NCBI GenBank assembly: GCA_002368955.1
Contig: DFDY01000069.1
Location: forward strand, 5,907-12,497
Length of the DNA: 6,591 nucleotides
From: Bacteroidales bacterium UBA3816
GTDB lineage: Bacteria; Bacteroidota; Bacteroidia; Bacteroidales; P3
Direction of reading: 5' to 3'
Every line of letters begins with the position of its first letter. Position 1 is the first letter of the stretch. This document shows positions 4,717 through 6,591 of the stretch, one piece after another. The position numbers were made by a program, and so were the translations under genes. The notes beneath the pieces are model-generated. The model had not been told where the DNA came from, searched no databases, and was given only the letters and a program-made list of their open reading frames with translations.

Positions 4717-6240
4717 TCAGACTAGGGGCAGCTGGACGATAAAGGTGCTGCCGTTGCCGAGCTCACTCTCTACGCGGATGTGTCCTTTGTGCAGGGCCAC
4801 CACTTGGGAGACGTAGTTCAGTCCGATTCCGAAGCCCTTCACGTCGTGCACGTTGCCGGTGTGCACACGGTAGAACTTCTCAAAGATATGCCGCTGGTCC
4901 TCTTTGGAGATGCCTATGCCGTGGTCCTTCACCCGCAGCACTGCCCACTGGCCTTCTTGGCAGGTGCTGACTTGAAGGTGCAGCTGCGAGGTGGAATACT
5001 TGATGGCGTTGTCCACCAGGTTGTGAATCATGTTGGAGATGTGCAGTTGGTCGGCGTAGAGGATGCCCTCGATAGGTTGCAGGTCGGTTTCGAGCAGGCC
5101 GTTTTTGTTCTTGATGGAGAGCTGGAAACTTTGTAGGGCGTTCATTACCTCTTTGTTCAAATCAATTTCTTTCAGCGATAGAGAGGAATTCTTATTGGCC
5201 ATCTTGGAGCTTTGCAGGATGGTCTCTACCAGTACCCTCATGCGACGGTTTTCGTCGTTGATGATGTTGACGAAATTGCTGCGCGAGGCCTGGTCGCTGT
5301 TGATGGTTTCGTCTTGCAGCATTTCGCAGGCCAGCCCGATGGTGGCAATGGGGGTCTTGATTTCGTGGGTCATGTTGCTGATGAAGTCGGTCTTCATCTC
5401 GTCCAGTTTGCGCTGGGTGGATATGGTGCGGATGGAGAAGACGAAGAGGGCGGAGATAAGCACTATCATGAAGATGCTCAGCACCGTATATTTGTTGGCA
5501 TCGCTGGTGAGGATAATGGGGGAGGAGGGGAAGACGAGTACTAGGTAGAGGTTTTCGTTGGAAACGATACCGTTGGCGTGGAAGGTGTATTTGTAAGGGG
5601 TGGCGCGCATTTTGGAGGAGTCGCTCGCGTCGCTGCAGTAATAGAGGGTGTCCTGCGCGGTTTCGAGGATGCCAATGGAGGGAGTGATGTCCACACCGTT
5701 GATTATCAGCTCTTCCCGAATCAGCGAGTCCAGCAGGGGAAAGTTAAGTTTGGTAGGGTCGATAGAGTGGTCGTTGACCAGTTTGCGATACTGCTCGTTG
5801 GAATATTTGTTGGTGCTAATCAGTCTGTTGCGGGCACTGAGGAGGGTGTTGTATTGCGCTAAGGCGTTCTTCTCTTGGTCGGTGAGGTTGGCTTTGGGGA
5901 GCACGATGGCACTGTCCTGGGTGGAGATGCCGAACTGGATGCGGCTTTCGTCATAGAAGAGTTCACTGTTGTTACGTAGGATGTCCTGCATCTTTTCGTT
6001 CATGTTGTCGATGCGGCGGAACTGCAACACACGGTAGCGCTCTTTCTGCGACACGTAGTCCTCCACCTTCATCTGGTCCAGCTGGGTGAAGACTTTGTCG
6101 ATGGAGTTGTTGACACTGATATTGAATAGGTTGTCGCTCATGCGGGCGGACTCTCTCATTTGGGTGATTTGGATGATAACCAAAGTGATGGCCGCAATGG
6201 CAAAAAGAGTGGACAGCAGTATGAGGAATCGGCGTTTCAT
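4717..6240 (-). CDS. Membrane sensor histidine kinase (RprX-like)
   Basis: A 507-residue inner-membrane kinase that senses a signal outside the cytoplasm, phosphorylates itself on His and passes the phosphate to a response regulator. Transmembrane segments are at about 5-25 and 251-270, enclosing a periplasmic sensor domain of about 220 residues with the segment LDSLIREELIINGVDI (170-185) typical of Bacteroidetes RprX-like sensors. The dimerisation/phosphoacceptor H-box is FISNMTHEIKTPIATI with His292. The ATPase domain has the N-box HNLVDNAIKYS (Asn411), G1 DHGIGI (439-444), F-box IFEKFYR (452-458) and G2 GFGIGL (469-474). All boxes are intact, so an active kinase is expected. No HAMP or receiver domain is evident. 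The gene after it is convergent and the gene before it is divergent mtnN, so there is no response regulator beside it: it is an orphan in this window. The signal is unknown. Confidence 0.94.
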   Translation of the reverse strand: MKRRFLILLSTLFAIAAITLVIIQITQMRESARMSDNLFNISVNNSIDKVFTQLDQMKVEDYVSQKERYRVLQFRRIDNMNEKMQDILRNNSELFYDESRIQFGISTQDSAIVLPKANLTDQEKNALAQYNTLLSARNRLISTNKYSNEQYRKLVNDHSIDPTKLNFPLLDSLIREELIINGVDITPSIGILETAQDTLYYCSDASDSSKMRATPYKYTFHANGIVSNENLYLVLVFPSSPIILTSDANKYTVLSIFMIVLISALFVFSIRTISTQRKLDEMKTDFISNMTHEIKTPIATIGLACEMLQDETINSDQASRSNFVNIINDENRRMRVLVETILQSSKMANKNSSLSLKEIDLNKEVMNALQSFQLSIKNKNGLLETDLQPIEGILYADQLHISNMIHNLVDNAIKYSTSQLHLQVSTCQEGQWAVLRVKDHGIGISKEDQRHIFEKFYRVHTGNVHDVKGFGIGLNYVSQVVALHKGHIRVESELGNGSTFIVQLPLV

Positions 6241-6293
6241 TTCTTTGATAATATAATATATAGTAACGATAATTATGAAAAAAAATTTTCTAG

Positions 6294-6317
6294 GATTCTT
6301 TTTTTAAGAAAAAAATC
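6294..6317. repeat. 24-base near-palindrome of A/T tracts between divergent starts
   Basis: The 24 bases run GATTCTTTTTTT then AAGAAAAAAATC. Folded on its centre, ten of twelve positions are Watson-Crick pairs, one is a G-U pair and one is a mismatch. It abuts the mtnN -7 box and covers the expected spacer and -33 area. It may be a regulator site, a bent A-tract or simple low-complexity sequence. Confidence 0.4.
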
Positions 6318-6318
6318 G

Positions 6319-6326
6319 TATTTTTG
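6319..6326 (+). promoter_or_regulatory. -7 box of the mtnN promoter
   Basis: TATTTTTG is a full match to the Bacteroidetes TAnnTTTG -7 box and would start transcription about 40 bases ahead of the mtnN ATG. The -33 position has only TTCT (6296-6299), a weak match to TTTG. Confidence 0.6.
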
Positions 6327-6370
6327 CATTTTGTTAAATTGGTTGGCACAACCGCAACGTATATATTGAC

Positions 6371-6591
6371 ATGAAAATAGGTATTATCATAGCCATGGAT
6401 ATTGAGTATCGCAAGATGCTTGAAGTGCTCGGCGGAAAGCCCGAAGGCCGCATCGGGAGGAACGATGTGGTGCTTTGGCAGTGCGGCATAGGCAAGGTGA
6501 ATGCCGCCGTGGGCACCATGATGCTCATCCAGCAGCACCGCCCCGACTGTATTCTCAGCACCGGGCTGGCCGGCGGCATAGACGACAGTTT
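6371..6591 (+). CDS. mtnN: 5'-methylthioadenosine/S-adenosylhomocysteine nucleosidase, N-terminal part (runs off right edge)
   Basis: The first 73 codons are present and open to the right edge. The enzyme is cytoplasmic and cleaves adenine from methylthioadenosine and S-adenosylhomocysteine, by-products of S-adenosylmethionine use, feeding methionine salvage and the activated methyl cycle. The N-terminus MKIGIIIAMDIEY parallels the Escherichia coli protein (MKIGIIGAMEEEV), and Glu12, the general acid at the active site in that family, is conserved. The motifs CGIGKVNAAVG and PDCILSTGLAGGID follow the family pattern of a GIGKV loop and a TGxAGG phosphate/ribose-binding loop. About two thirds of the protein, including the catalytic Asp near the C-terminus, lies outside the window. 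It is divergent from the histidine kinase. Confidence 0.94.
   Translation, partial: MKIGIIIAMDIEYRKMLEVLGGKPEGRIGRNDVVLWQCGIGKVNAAVGTMMLIQQHRPDCILSTGLAGGIDDS

Larger units (their letters stand above)
6241..6370. promoter_or_regulatory. AT-rich divergent control region between the kinase and mtnN
   Basis: These 130 bases separate two divergent start codons and must hold both promoters unless either is read through from elsewhere. The mtnN -7 box is clear (6319-6326). For the kinase no good TAnnTTTG box is visible on the minus strand, only AT runs around 6246-6270. A near-palindrome of A and T tracts (6294-6317) lies between. Confidence 0.6.

Noticed and set aside
5063..5548. Plus-strand ORFs opposite the histidine kinase, this one being the longest
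   Set aside because: The kinase reading frame carries every diagnostic box; the opposite frames are low-complexity shadows.

Overview
The window looks like a chromosomal segment of a Bacteroidales bacterium. Three things point there: TAnnTTTG-type promoter boxes with no Shine-Dalgarno sequences, a BspA-type leucine-rich-repeat secreted protein, and a DUF4254 + glycosyltransferase-9 pair of a kind found throughout that order. The coding parts are moderately GC-rich, with visibly AT-rich gaps. Species cannot be told from the sequence.

Layout, left to right. (1) At 1-392, minus strand, is the 5' part of a secreted BspA-like leucine-rich-repeat protein that runs off the left edge. (2) At 393-993 is an AT-rich gap of about 600 bases. 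It holds a good leftward promoter at 700-730, an inverted repeat at 665-698 sitting on its predicted start point, and a rightward terminator-like hairpin. I see no convincing gene in it. (3) At 994-2067, plus strand, is a class II Fic AMP-transferase with an intact catalytic motif, an N-terminal inhibitory motif and a C-terminal winged-helix domain. (4) At 2147-3714, plus strand, is a two-gene unit of a DUF4254 protein and a family 9 (heptosyltransferase-like) glycosyltransferase. The genes overlap by four bases, and the unit starts from a promoter so close to the first ATG that the mRNA is probably leaderless. (5) At 3747-4472, plus strand, is a small lipoprotein with a FISUMP/C-type-lectin-like domain, possibly read through from the glycosyltransferase. 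(6) At 4717-6240, minus strand, is a membrane sensor histidine kinase with no response regulator beside it. (7) From 6371 to the right edge, plus strand, is the start of 5'-methylthioadenosine/S-adenosylhomocysteine nucleosidase (mtnN), divergent from the kinase across 130 very AT-rich bases.

The genes do not form one pathway. The clearest functional unit is DUF4254 + GT9, probably for a cell-surface glycan such as the lipopolysaccharide core; the secreted LRR protein and the lipoprotein also belong to the envelope. I do not see a clearly new multi-gene system. The points most worth following are the promoter/inverted-repeat arrangement ahead of the LRR gene, the leaderless start and TTG start in the DUF4254-GT9 unit, the orphan kinase, and the near-palindrome between kinase and mtnN.
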